A stretch of 41,678 bases of DNA. It comes from Candidatus Hydrogenedentota bacterium. Its GTDB lineage: Bacteria > Hydrogenedentota > Hydrogenedentia > Hydrogenedentales > CAITNO01. Below are positions 15,017 through 22,872 of this stretch, piece by piece. A program made the translations under genes and the position numbers. Positions within the stretch are counted from its first letter, which is position 1. Every line of letters starts with the position of its first letter. The notes beneath the pieces are model-generated. The model worked only from the letters and a program-made list of their open reading frames with translations, was not told the origin of the DNA and ran no database searches. The stretch is from NCBI GenBank assembly GCA_012730105.1, contig JAAYBJ010000223.1, positions 1 through 41,678 on the forward strand. Reading direction: 5' to 3'.

Positions 15017-16561
15017 TCATGATTTTATAAACCCGAGTTCCTTCAGATATTTCGCCATTTCCTTCCTTGTCTCTGCCAGTTGTTTCTCCAAGTCCTCAAT
15101 CTCCTGCTGTACCGCGGCAATATCGATTTCTTCCTCCTCCTCAAAGGTATCCACGTACCGGGGGATGTTCAGGTTGAAGTCGTTCTCCTGAATCTCGTCG
15201 AAGGCGGCGCGGTAGGCGTATTTCTCGACCGTCTTATAGGCCTTAAAGGTCTTGATAATTTTTTCAATATCCGCCTCCCGCAGGAAGTTCTGGTTTTTGC
15301 CGTCCTGATACTCCCGGCTGGCGTCGATGAAGAGGACGTCCCGTGTTTTCCGGGCACGGTTGAAGACGAGTATGGCCGTGGGGATGGGTGTGCCGAAGAA
15401 GAGGTTGGCGGGCAGGCCGATGACAGCGTCCAGCAGGTTTTCTTCGATGAGGGCCTGCCTTATTTTGCCTTCGCTGCCTCCCCGGAACAATACGCCGTGG
15501 GGCACGATGACGCCGACCTTGCCCGTGTCGGCCTGGGCGATGGCGATCATGTGCAGGATGAAGGCGTAGTCCGCCTTGCTTTTCGGGGGTATGCCCCGCT
15601 TGAATCGGTCATAGCGGTCGGCAGCGGCGTTTTCGGCGCCCCACTTATCCAGGGAGAAGGGTGGATTCGCGACGACGATATCGAATTTCATGAGCCGGTC
15701 GTCTTCGATGAGGGCCGGATCGGTCAGGGTATTGCAGCGCTCGATGCGGGCGCTGTCGGTTTCATGGAGGAACATGTTCATCTTGCACAGCGCCCAAGTG
15801 CTGGCGTTGAGTTCCTGTCCGAAGAGGGCGTAATTGCCGTCATCCACCTGGCGGCCCACCTTGAGCAGAAGCGAGCCTGATCCACAGGCGGGGTCGCAGA
15901 TGCGCGCGCCGGACTTCGGCGCGAGGAGCCGCGCCAGGAGCGCGGACACCTGGGGCGGCGTATAGAATTCGCCAGCCTTCTTGCCGGCGCCGGCGGCGAA
16001 ATTGCCGATGAGATACTCGTACACGTCGCCGATGATATCGCGGTCATGGAGGCGCGACGGGCGCAGGTCGAGTTTGGGATCGTTGAAATCCTGGAGCAGG
16101 TGGACCAGGCGCCGGTTTCGTTCCCGGGTATCGCCCAGCACGTTGCTGTTGAAATCAATGTCCCGGAACACCTTCTCCAGTTTGGCCTTGTTCGCATCTT
16201 CAATCGCGGCCAGGACCATGTTGATAAGTTCGCCGACATTGTCCGCGCCCCGGCGCGCATAGAGGCTGTCGAAACTGGCTGGAAAGGCGTCGGTGATTTT
16301 TTTGCCCGAAGCGTCCCGGATCTCGATGGTGGGCATGACGAAACGCTCCCGTTCCAGCGCGCGGCGAACCCGTTCGGCGTTGCCACCGTATTTCTTCTCG
16401 TAGGTTTCCTTGCGGTCCCGCCACACGTCGCTCAGGTATTTCACGAAGAGCATGGTAAGGATGTAGTCCATGTAATTACTGGCATTGATAATGCCGCGAA
16501 AGGTGTCGCAGGCGCGCCAGACGATGTTCTGGATGTCTTTTACCACTTGGGCGTCGGTCAT
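15017..16561 (-). CDS. hsdM: Type I restriction-modification DNA methyltransferase subunit M
   Basis: HsdM methylates adenine N6 at the site chosen by HsdS, and with HsdR forms the restriction complex. The 514-residue protein has the helical N-terminal domain (residues 1-150), the AdoMet-binding motif DPACGSGS near residue 221 and catalytic NPPF near 299 in the context DIVVANPPFSLDKWG, and a C-terminal coiled coil (EEEEEIDIAAVQQEIEDLEKQ) that contacts S. The ATG overlaps the stop codon of the upstream half-S gene as ATGA, so the two are translationally coupled. After the stop, the repeat array separates it from RhuM. The length and motifs are complete. Confidence 0.95.
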   Translation of the reverse strand: MTDAQVVKDIQNIVWRACDTFRGIINASNYMDYILTMLFVKYLSDVWRDRKETYEKKYGGNAERVRRALERERFVMPTIEIRDASGKKITDAFPASFDSLYARRGADNVGELINMVLAAIEDANKAKLEKVFRDIDFNSNVLGDTRERNRRLVHLLQDFNDPKLDLRPSRLHDRDIIGDVYEYLIGNFAAGAGKKAGEFYTPPQVSALLARLLAPKSGARICDPACGSGSLLLKVGRQVDDGNYALFGQELNASTWALCKMNMFLHETDSARIERCNTLTDPALIEDDRLMKFDIVVANPPFSLDKWGAENAAADRYDRFKRGIPPKSKADYAFILHMIAIAQADTGKVGVIVPHGVLFRGGSEGKIRQALIEENLLDAVIGLPANLFFGTPIPTAILVFNRARKTRDVLFIDASREYQDGKNQNFLREADIEKIIKTFKAYKTVEKYAYRAAFDEIQENDFNLNIPRYVDTFEEEEEIDIAAVQQEIEDLEKQLAETRKEMAKYLKELGFIKS

Positions 16562-17166
16562 GATAAATCAGTCTCCTTGTTTCCGGAACGGCCTTTGGCC
16601 GCGCGCAGGCTAAGGGCGTGCAGCCACTGGGCGCGCTTTTTCTGCAGTAGTGTTGTCACTTCCTGTTCCCGCCACTGGAGCCGGTCCAGGGCGATGATGT
16701 GTTCCTGCACCGCGAGGGGTGGTACGGGGATCTCAAGACTCTCGAAGATGGCCCGAGGCACGACCGTGACATTTCCTGAGCCGTGGGCGCCTTTCTGAAA
16801 ATAGCGCTGGGCTTCCGTCTGATTGATATACCATGCGAGGTACTCAGGGAGTACACGGCCGGTATCCGGGCGGAGAATGTAAAAATGGTTTGCCGCCAGC
16901 GTGCAATCATCGAGGCCCCGGACAACGCCCGCCCAATGATTCCAGCCCCGCACCTGGAACAGCACGTCGCCCTCGCGTACGATATATGGGTCCGGGGTGC
17001 GGTCCGGAACAAAACGGGTCAGGCTCTCGCGCCGTAGGGTGCCGTCCTCCTGCAGGTCGCGCATCTGGATCAGCCAGTGGGTGCCCCCGGCATCCGCCTT
17101 GACGGCCTGCCGGGACTGATAGCCCATCTGCATGCGCTTCACCAGTTGTTTTAAGGTCCATTTCAT
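16558..17166 (-). CDS. Half-size HsdS-like specificity protein
   Basis: At 202 residues this protein has one TRD-like domain and one C-terminal helical spacer. Recognisable pieces are REGDVLFQVRG, TLAANHFYILRP, LPEYLAWYINQ, GNVTVVPRAIFESLEIPVPP and LAVQEHIIALDRL, all typical of HsdS TRDs. Half-S proteins can dimerise to recognise palindromic bipartite sites. Here the gene is first in the operon and overlaps hsdM by four bases, so it is made together with M. Because a full two-TRD hsdS also exists downstream, the locus may encode two specificities, or this copy may be a relic or regulator. The start ATG 17164-17166 has no good Shine-Dalgarno. Confidence 0.82.
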   Translation of the reverse strand: MKWTLKQLVKRMQMGYQSRQAVKADAGGTHWLIQMRDLQEDGTLRRESLTRFVPDRTPDPYIVREGDVLFQVRGWNHWAGVVRGLDDCTLAANHFYILRPDTGRVLPEYLAWYINQTEAQRYFQKGAHGSGNVTVVPRAIFESLEIPVPPLAVQEHIIALDRLQWREQEVTTLLQKKRAQWLHALSLRAAKGRSGNKETDLS

Positions 17167-17303
17167 AGATGTTTTATTCCGGGCGTATGTCTTTCAATCT
17201 GCTGGACTGTGTCGGAAATGCTGGATGCCAGTCCTCCGTGGCGTTTTTTCATTTTCAACTTTGTGAAAAAATACTTGAAGTAATGCAGTTACTGTTTAGT
17301 TAT

Positions 17304-17332
17304 AGTGTAACAAAAATGGGACCGTATGTCAA
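17304..17332 (-). promoter_or_regulatory. Predicted promoter of the restriction operon
   Basis: On the minus strand TTGACA (17327-17332), a 17-bp spacer and TACACT (17304-17309). The start near 17297 leaves a leader of about 130 nt before the half-S gene. The remaining intergenic bases 17333-17550 show no gene, repeat or clear terminator. Confidence 0.6.
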
Positions 17333-17550
17333 GCGGTATTTCTGTTACTTACATGTGTCATTCGCCTGTTCCTAAAAATTATCGCTTCGGATACAGTTAT
17401 ATTACACAAATTGCCCATTTATGAGGCAAAAAGGGAATAGGTGCCTATTTATTTCGTTGGGACAATGTTTTGTTTAACCTGAACATAACACCTCTTCGCG
17501 GTATGCCGTTGTTTAGCACAGGTCGGGCGACCGGCAGGCAGAATACCTGA

Positions 17551-18219
17551 TCAGGTGGCATCCCAGACGGGCACGTTCAGGAAAGTAGCCAGTGTCTGGG
17601 CGTCCTCGCGGAGTTTGGCCTGGTTACCGTGATCCACAACGTTCAGGCGCTTTCCGTCGTTTAACACCAGGTTCATCTCATAACTGTAGTAGGCGGATTT
17701 GTTGCCCCGGACGTATTCGGAAATCAGCTGCAGCGCGTGAATGTCCTCCAGCCTGCAGGCGTTTTTCAGGGCGCTGATGTCCAGTACTTCGTTCGGCGCC
17801 TTTCGGCCCTTCCAGAAACATCCCCGGAACTTGTCAAACACGATGGGCGCGGTGCCGTAATAATACATGCCGACGCCGACGGACAGGAAAATCAGTCCCA
17901 TCAGTAGGGGAACGATGATTACGGGCCCCATGTCGACGGCGAATTCCTCGTTCAGAAATAGGAGGGCCAGGAACACGCACGGAAGAAGCGCTCCGACGAG
18001 AGCAAAGAAAACACAGAACAGTTTTGCGCCCGTCGCCGCCTGGAATTCCAGGCGGTCGGCATGAAGAGTGACCAGTTTGTGGGTTCGAAAATTGGTGCCG
18101 CCGGCGCGCAGGGGCGACCACTCCGTCTGCAAGGCGAGGGGATCGTTGAAGCGGGCCGGGTCAAAAACAACCGGTGGCCTGCCCATGGCCTGCAGTTTCT
18201 TCAGCAGTTTTTCAAACAT
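17551..18219 (-). CDS. Uncharacterised membrane protein with two central TM helices
   Basis: This 222-residue protein has a soluble N-terminus with SPLRAGGTNFRTHKLV, then two hydrophobic helices around residues 67-90 and 100-122 (FFALVGALLPCVFLALLFL; VIIVPLLMGLIFLSVGVGMYYYG). A C-terminal cytoplasmic domain follows with VFDKFRGCFWKGRK and AYYSYEMNLVLNDGKRLNVV. The helix-pair-plus-beta-domain layout is shared by a family of uncharacterised proteins found in several phyla. No enzymatic motif is visible. AAGGAG lies 6 nt before ATG 18217-18219. It follows the aminotransferase by 28 bp and is probably the last gene of that operon. Confidence 0.65.
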   Translation of the reverse strand: MFEKLLKKLQAMGRPPVVFDPARFNDPLALQTEWSPLRAGGTNFRTHKLVTLHADRLEFQAATGAKLFCVFFALVGALLPCVFLALLFLNEEFAVDMGPVIIVPLLMGLIFLSVGVGMYYYGTAPIVFDKFRGCFWKGRKAPNEVLDISALKNACRLEDIHALQLISEYVRGNKSAYYSYEMNLVLNDGKRLNVVDHGNQAKLREDAQTLATFLNVPVWDAT

Positions 18220-18247
18220 GACCGCTCCTTTCCCGGTTTATGGCTCA

Positions 18248-19444
18248 TCAGCCCTGCATGGCGCGGACGCTTTCGATCAGGTAGTCAATGGCCTCATCCG
18301 TCATACGCGGGTTGATGGGCAGGGTAACGAGCCGCTCTCCGGCCTGGTCCGCGACGGGGAACTGTCCCGGCCCATAGCCGCGTTTGCGGAAGGCGGTGGT
18401 CCAGTGCAGGGGAATGTAATGGGCGCCGACCTTCACTCCGCGCTCGTGAAGCATCCGATAGATGAAGTCCTCTTTATTCACACCGAACTTTTCCGGGTCA
18501 AGCACCACGGGGTACAGGTGAAACACGTGCAGACATTCCGGTCGCACGACCGGTAGCTGCAGGCCGGGCACGTCCCGAAGCCCTTCTGTAATGCGGGCCG
18601 CGTTACGGATGCGGCGTTGGTTGAAGTCATCCAGTTTTCGGAGCTGAATACTGCCCACGGCGGCCTGGATGTCGGTCATGCGGAAATTGTACCCCGTGTC
18701 GTCAAAATCCTGCCACCAGAACCGTTTCCCCTTCGGGAACCTCGTTTCGTCCAGGGAACAGTACTTGGTGCTGGTCCCATAGACGCGGGTGCAATGGGAG
18801 CGGTACAACGCGATCCGCTCGAAAACGTCCGGGTTACTGGTGGTGATCATGCCGCCCTCGCCGAGGGTGGCCATGTTTTTCTGTTCATGAAAACTGAAAC
18901 AGCCGGTAACACCGAAAGATCCCGCCTTGCGTCCTTTGTACGCGCCGCCGACAGTGTGGCAGGCGTCCTCCACCACCGCGATGCCATGCCGGCCGGCAAT
19001 GTCCAGGATGGCGTCCATGTCACAGCATTGCCCGTACAAGTGAACGGGTATAATGGCTTTGGTCTTCGGTGTGATTTTCTCCTCGATGCGCGCGGGATCC
19101 AGATTGAAGGTTTCCGGATCCACGTCCACAAAATCGATTTCCGCACCCAGCGTGGCTGCTGCGGCCGCCGTGGCGATCCAAGTCATCGGTGTGGTAATCA
19201 CCCGGTCGCCGGGCTGGATGCCGATGCCGACCATGGACAGGAACAATGCGGCTGTGCCGTTGCTGACACAGCGGGCATAGGTGGTGCCGCAATATGCGGC
19301 GAATTCCTTTTCGAACTGAACGCAGGCCGCGCCGCTGGTGGGCGCGTTCTTGCGAAGCACATCTATGACGGCCTGTTCTTCTTCCGGGCCGTATTCGTTG
19401 CCGAATTGAATGTAGAGGTCGTGTTTGATTTCAGGTGTTGCCAT
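18248..19444 (-). CDS. DegT/DnrJ/EryC1/StrS-family aminotransferase (second copy)
   Basis: The 398-residue enzyme has TYARCVSNGTAALFLSMVGI (cofactor phosphate site), GDRVITTPMTWIATAAAAA, VDVDPETFNLDPARIE, VHLYGQCCDMDAIL, VVEDACHTVGGAYKGRKAG and SFHEQKNMATLGEGG, with the Schiff-base lysine near residue 189. These intact motifs predict PLP-dependent transamination of a keto-sugar nucleotide. Upstream on the same strand are an RmlD-like reductase and an OPA-type transporter, which suggests a glycan precursor pathway, but the sugar cannot be read from sequence. The heptamer array ends about 20 bp before its ATG (19442-19444), so its ribosome site and any read-through from upstream genes cross the repeat. 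It shares family but little block-level identity with the aminotransferase at 766-1956. Confidence 0.9.
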   Translation of the reverse strand: MATPEIKHDLYIQFGNEYGPEEEQAVIDVLRKNAPTSGAACVQFEKEFAAYCGTTYARCVSNGTAALFLSMVGIGIQPGDRVITTPMTWIATAAAAATLGAEIDFVDVDPETFNLDPARIEEKITPKTKAIIPVHLYGQCCDMDAILDIAGRHGIAVVEDACHTVGGAYKGRKAGSFGVTGCFSFHEQKNMATLGEGGMITTSNPDVFERIALYRSHCTRVYGTSTKYCSLDETRFPKGKRFWWQDFDDTGYNFRMTDIQAAVGSIQLRKLDDFNQRRIRNAARITEGLRDVPGLQLPVVRPECLHVFHLYPVVLDPEKFGVNKEDFIYRMLHERGVKVGAHYIPLHWTTAFRKRGYGPGQFPVADQAGERLVTLPINPRMTDEAIDYLIESVRAMQG

Positions 19445-19463
19445 GATCGTGGTCTTTCGGGAG

Positions 19464-19538
19464 TAGGGTATGGGGTATAGGGTATAGGGTATAGGGTATA
19501 GGGTATAGGGTATAGGGTATAGGGTATAGGGTATAGGG
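19464..19538. repeat. TATAGGG heptamer array, left side of the four-helix-bundle cassette
   Basis: About ten tandem copies of TATAGGG (top strand), with slight variants at the ends. It lies 11 bp beyond the stop codon of the four-helix-bundle gene and is inverted relative to the array at 19910-19949. Confidence 0.95.
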
Positions 19539-19549
19539 GTGCATAGTTA

Positions 19550-19909
19550 TCAGGGTTTCTTTTGCAGGGTACGGATCATTGTGGTCAACATTTTGCCTAC
19601 TTCTTGGGTCATATTCCATATAGGCATGGCCTGTTCGCGGGGAACAAAATTCAAGCGTACGGCAATGGTGATATGGGTTTCCAATTCGGCGAGTGATCCG
19701 CGCGCGATGCTGAGATGATGGAGATAATCGCCGCGGTGTACCCGACCGTATCCTTCGGCAATGTTTGCCGGAATGGAAACGGCCGCCCGTTGTATCTGGC
19801 TGGTTAATCCGTATCGTTCTTTTTCAGGAAACGCTGCGGTCATTTTATATACGGCAACGACCATGTCCATGGCCTTCTTCCAAACTTCCAATTCTCGATA
19901 TGTCTTCAT
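19550..19909 (-). CDS. Four-helix-bundle protein (S23 / 23S rRNA intervening-sequence type)
   Basis: The 119-residue protein starts MKTYRELEVWKKAMDMVVAVYK and contains GLTSQIQRAAVSIPANIAEG and ARGSLAELETHITIA, the hallmarks of the S23/Avd-like four-helix-bundle family. Members were first seen inside 23S rRNA intervening sequences, and relatives serve as Avd in diversity-generating retroelements; for most, including this one, the function is unknown. The heptamer array touches the gene on both sides. Upstream, AGGG from the repeat falls 8 nt before the ATG and appears to act as the ribosome site. Downstream the array resumes 11 bp after the stop. No reverse transcriptase or rRNA is nearby. Confidence 0.9.
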   Translation of the reverse strand: MKTYRELEVWKKAMDMVVAVYKMTAAFPEKERYGLTSQIQRAAVSIPANIAEGYGRVHRGDYLHHLSIARGSLAELETHITIAVRLNFVPREQAMPIWNMTQEVGKMLTTMIRTLQKKP

Positions 19910-19949
19910 TCCCTATACCCTATACCCTAAACCCTAAACCCTATACCCT
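19910..19949. repeat. CCCTATA/CCCTAAA heptamer array, right side of the cassette
   Basis: About five heptamers (CCCTATA, CCCTATA, CCCTAAA, CCCTAAA, CCCTATA) on the top strand, inverted relative to the left array. It overlaps the last codons of the RmlD-like gene (stop at 19927-19929). Confidence 0.95.
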
Positions 19950-20838
19950 TCTCCACTTCCAGTATCAAGTCCAGCGCGTCTTCCAGGCTTCGCATCGGGG
20001 TTGCCAACAAGGTCTTGGCCCGTGTGTTGTCCAGGGACGCATCATTAGGTCGTTTCGCCCGGCCGGCCATGGCGTTGGAATCGGTGGGGATAACGAGGTC
20101 GGAGGAGAAGCCGAGCCGTTGCGCGATGTGGCAGGCCATCTCATAACGGTTGAGGCGCGTGTTGCCCGCGAGGTGCAGGATGCCTGTGTAGTCCAAGGTC
20201 GCCAGTTCGAGGAACGCGCGACCAAGGGTGATCACATCCACAGGCGTGCGAACTTCATTTTGCGGGAAAGGGACTTGTTTTCCCGCCTCAAGGGCGATAC
20301 GCATTTTTGCTAGGAAGGAATTACCCGCGCCCAGCACGGGCAGGCCCATGACCAGGGAAAGCCTGGTGACCACGGCATTGTCCACGGTATCCAGCACGGC
20401 CCGTTCCGCCCGGACTTTGGTTTCAGCGTAAATATTTACCGGGTTGGGCGCGTCGTTTTCAGTGTAAAAACCTTTACTGCCATCGAAGACGCTATCCGTG
20501 GAACAGAGGATCATGCGCGCACCGGCGTTACGGCATAGCGCGGCCAAGGAGGCGGTGACGCCCACGTTGATTTCCATGGCGTCTTCCGGGTGGGCCTCGC
20601 AGTAATCGATATCCGCCAGGGCTGCCGTGTGAATCACGGCATCGGGACGGGCCGCCTCGAAAACGTTCCGCAATTGTTCCGCGTCCCGAAGATCAAACTG
20701 GTAGGTGGTGAGATGCTTCGTTACGCCTGGCGGCTCCGTCAGGGAGAGGGCGTGTACCTCCCAGTCCTGCCGGGCATGCCAAAGGATACTGCCCGCCACA
20801 AAGCCGCCATGTCCGGTCAATAGAAGTCGTTTTGCCAT
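19927..20838 (-). CDS. RmlD-like SDR sugar-nucleotide reductase
   Basis: The 303-residue protein has an N-terminal nucleotide-binding loop (LLLTGHGGFVAG), FDLRDAEQL, PDAVIHTAALADIDYCE, the active-site YAETK (YxxxK) around residue 135-140 with the preceding CSTDSVFDG, and the RmlD-type tail HLAGNTRLNRYEMACHIAQ. RmlD enzymes reduce dTDP-4-keto-6-deoxy sugars to dTDP-rhamnose; the substrate here is uncertain because RmlA, B and C are not in the window. The gene begins 29 bp after the transporter. Its last six or seven codons (KGIGFRV and stop) lie within the heptamer array, so the original C-terminus was probably replaced when the repeat arrived. Confidence 0.85.
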   Translation of the reverse strand: MAKRLLLTGHGGFVAGSILWHARQDWEVHALSLTEPPGVTKHLTTYQFDLRDAEQLRNVFEAARPDAVIHTAALADIDYCEAHPEDAMEINVGVTASLAALCRNAGARMILCSTDSVFDGSKGFYTENDAPNPVNIYAETKVRAERAVLDTVDNAVVTRLSLVMGLPVLGAGNSFLAKMRIALEAGKQVPFPQNEVRTPVDVITLGRAFLELATLDYTGILHLAGNTRLNRYEMACHIAQRLGFSSDLVIPTDSNAMAGRAKRPNDASLDNTRAKTLLATPMRSLEDALDLILEVEKGIGFRV

Positions 20839-20867
20839 GCCCTACACTCCGAACTATGCTGTTGCCC

Positions 20868-22235
20868 TTAAGAATTTGAAGGCGCTTGTTGCTGTTTCCT
20901 GTGGATTCTTGCGACCTGCCATGCGATACACGCCATGAACAGGACGAACAGCAGGCTGATCGAGAGGCCCAGCAGATTGGATATGGTTACCGCTTCGGCT
21001 GGTTCGCGCCCTGCCATGATCCTGCCGATGACCTGTTCCTGGATGACGGGCCCGATGCTGCCCATACCGTTCACGATGCCGGCCACGGCCACGGCATTCC
21101 GCTCGCCGGCGACGATGACGGAGCCCGCACCGCAGAGCAGCGTGTCGGGACCGTACAGCATGAAACCGACCAGCCCGTAGGTGAACGCGAGCATGTATGG
21201 ATTCGCGCCGAAGCGGGCCACGGCCAGATAGCCGAGGGCGGTGCCGAGGCTCATGACCAGGCACACCCGTTCCCAGCGTCCTTTGAACACGTTATCCAGG
21301 GCGACACCCGCCATGATGGCGCCGGCCAGCCCGGCCCAGTCGAAAATGGAGGAATAGTAGGCGGCCTGGCCCACATCCATGCCCTGCAGGTCCAGGAAGG
21401 TGGGCAGCCAGGAATCCAGCGCGTAGCGCAGAAATTTCACGCAGAAATAGCAGCAGCCCATGAGCGGAACCACCGGGTTAAGCAGCAGGTCCAGGTACTG
21501 CTTAAAGGTCACCCGCTCGGCAATGGATGCCCTAACGCTCCGGTCCGCCTCCCCATCCAGGTTCACAATGGGCGCCAGACCCGCGTCCTGGGGCCGGTTG
21601 CGCTGCCAGAAATACAGCAGCCACCAGATGGCGAAAGCCAGCAGGGTGCACCCGAGAAAGGAATAGCGTACGCCCATGTATCCACCGTAGCGGACGCTGA
21701 AGGTTGCGAGGAGAAACCCGCCGAGCGATTTAACAACAATGTTGCCCACCACATAATTCGTGGACCAGAATCCCATGATAGTGCCGCGCTCTTTCTTGCG
21801 CAACCATTCGGCCACCGCGCCCACGGTGCCCGGCCAGCCCGCCGACTGGACCAGTCCGTTGAAAAACATGAATACGAGGAACGTGGCGTAGGAATTGGCG
21901 AATCCGAACACAATGTTGCAGATCATGGACAGGCCGAGCCCGCCCAGGAGCAGCACCCTGGGGCCCCACTTGCGGCCGATAAAGCTGCTGATGAACATGC
22001 CCAGCATATAGGCGATCAGGTAGGCCGTCCAGATGTTGGCGACGGCCTCGAAACCCATGCCGTAGCCCCCTTCGTCTACGGGCGCCGCCAGCGTGCTCTT
22101 GCAGATGGTAAACACTTTGCGGACGAGGTAGAACCCGGCATAGCCCAAGTAAGTGGACACCAGTATTCTTATCCGCCATACCTGTTGTTCATGGGAAAGC
22201 CGGGTGGTTTCGTCAACCGTAGCAGAGGCGTGCAT
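20868..22235 (-). CDS. MFS transporter, organophosphate:phosphate antiporter (GlpT/UhpC-like) type
   Basis: This 455-residue inner-membrane protein is predicted to have 12 helices. The first half carries LGYAGFYLVRKVFTICKS and QSAGWPGTVGAVAEWLRKKERGTIMGFWSTNYVVGNI, which align with the OPA-family signature (GWPPCGR...RG...WN...GG) of GlpT, UhpT and UhpC. Members exchange sugar phosphates or glycerol 3-phosphate for phosphate, or act as sensors. The substrate cannot be assigned. It is first in a run of minus-strand genes with a sugar-nucleotide reductase and aminotransferase, so uptake of a phosphorylated precursor would be plausible. The N-terminus is 20 residues longer than needed, with no strong alternative start. 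Confidence 0.85.
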   Translation of the reverse strand: MHASATVDETTRLSHEQQVWRIRILVSTYLGYAGFYLVRKVFTICKSTLAAPVDEGGYGMGFEAVANIWTAYLIAYMLGMFISSFIGRKWGPRVLLLGGLGLSMICNIVFGFANSYATFLVFMFFNGLVQSAGWPGTVGAVAEWLRKKERGTIMGFWSTNYVVGNIVVKSLGGFLLATFSVRYGGYMGVRYSFLGCTLLAFAIWWLLYFWQRNRPQDAGLAPIVNLDGEADRSVRASIAERVTFKQYLDLLLNPVVPLMGCCYFCVKFLRYALDSWLPTFLDLQGMDVGQAAYYSSIFDWAGLAGAIMAGVALDNVFKGRWERVCLVMSLGTALGYLAVARFGANPYMLAFTYGLVGFMLYGPDTLLCGAGSVIVAGERNAVAVAGIVNGMGSIGPVIQEQVIGRIMAGREPAEAVTISNLLGLSISLLFVLFMACIAWQVARIHRKQQQAPSNS

Positions 22236-22364
22236 GGCCGCGCAGTATACTCCATACCCTTTGGACTGAGGATTTGTATCGTTCCCGTTCGGCTATGGTA
22301 GTACCTGCTTCTCGGATAAATCAACCGGGTGTTGCCGGGAGCACCGGTACACGGGCTCCTTCAT

Positions 22365-22628
22365 TCAGCTCAGGATGGATTTCAATATCCGGGCGGCGTC
22401 GCCGGGTTTCACCTTCTCGAAGGTGAGATCCCTGGACGGAACCTTTACCACGGCGGCCTTCTTGCATTGCTTCAGACAGTCGCATTTCTTGACGCACACC
22501 GTGTCGCCTGCGCCGTGTTCCTCGATCCACTCCTTCATCCGCTTTGCTATTTTCCCGCTTTTATTTTCAGCGCAATGAGACCCGGTGCAGACTTCGATTT
22601 TTATTTTTTTGGATTTCTTCTCGCTCAT
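22365..22628 (-). CDS. Thioredoxin-like [2Fe-2S] ferredoxin
   Basis: The start ATG 22626-22628 is supported by GGAG 8 nt upstream; the frame remains open further upstream but without a signal. The 87-residue protein has CTGSHC at residues 14-19 and CVKKCDCLKQC about 30 residues later. This Cys spacing is that of the thioredoxin-like 2Fe-2S ferredoxins (NuoE/HoxF-like and Azotobacter FeFdI type), which carry electrons to redox partners. Two extra Cys in the second cluster make the exact ligand set ambiguous. It is divergent from the AICAR transformylase gene, and no partner reductase is adjacent. The short length suggests a free-standing electron carrier. Confidence 0.8.
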   Translation of the reverse strand: MSEKKSKKIKIEVCTGSHCAENKSGKIAKRMKEWIEEHGAGDTVCVKKCDCLKQCKKAAVVKVPSRDLTFEKVKPGDAARILKSILS

Positions 22629-22872
22629 AAACAATGCTCCGCGCTTAAATAACACGATCCACGGGGCGGCTATTCCAACCCTCCCCATGGTTGGTGTCAT
22701 TGCCCTGTTCTGGGGTAAAATAGGGCCTCTTGCGGTGGAGATGCGCGGGGTGCGTGTTTTCAAGACATTCAGCCAGTACATCTTCGGACAGAGTCGGACG
22801 GGGTCAGACCGCGTCCGGAAGGCCCGCATCGGATCGACCGCTTCACGCGAACACGCTGAAAGGAATACAACC

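Noticed and set aside
14673-15020. Long open frames on both strands across the 48-bp array, one with repeated hydrophobic 16-residue units
   Set aside because: A 48-bp period keeps frames open automatically; there is no ribosome site or non-repeat sequence of protein character.
19464-19949. Diversity-generating retroelement or chromosome-end repeat
   Set aside because: No reverse transcriptase or template repeat nearby, and the heptamers are internal, inverted and flank one gene, so neither a DGR nor a telomere is supported.
20886-22301. 471-codon plus-strand open frame opposite the MFS transporter
   Set aside because: Antisense to a clear transporter; the composition is His/Gln/Asp-rich with no recognisable domain.
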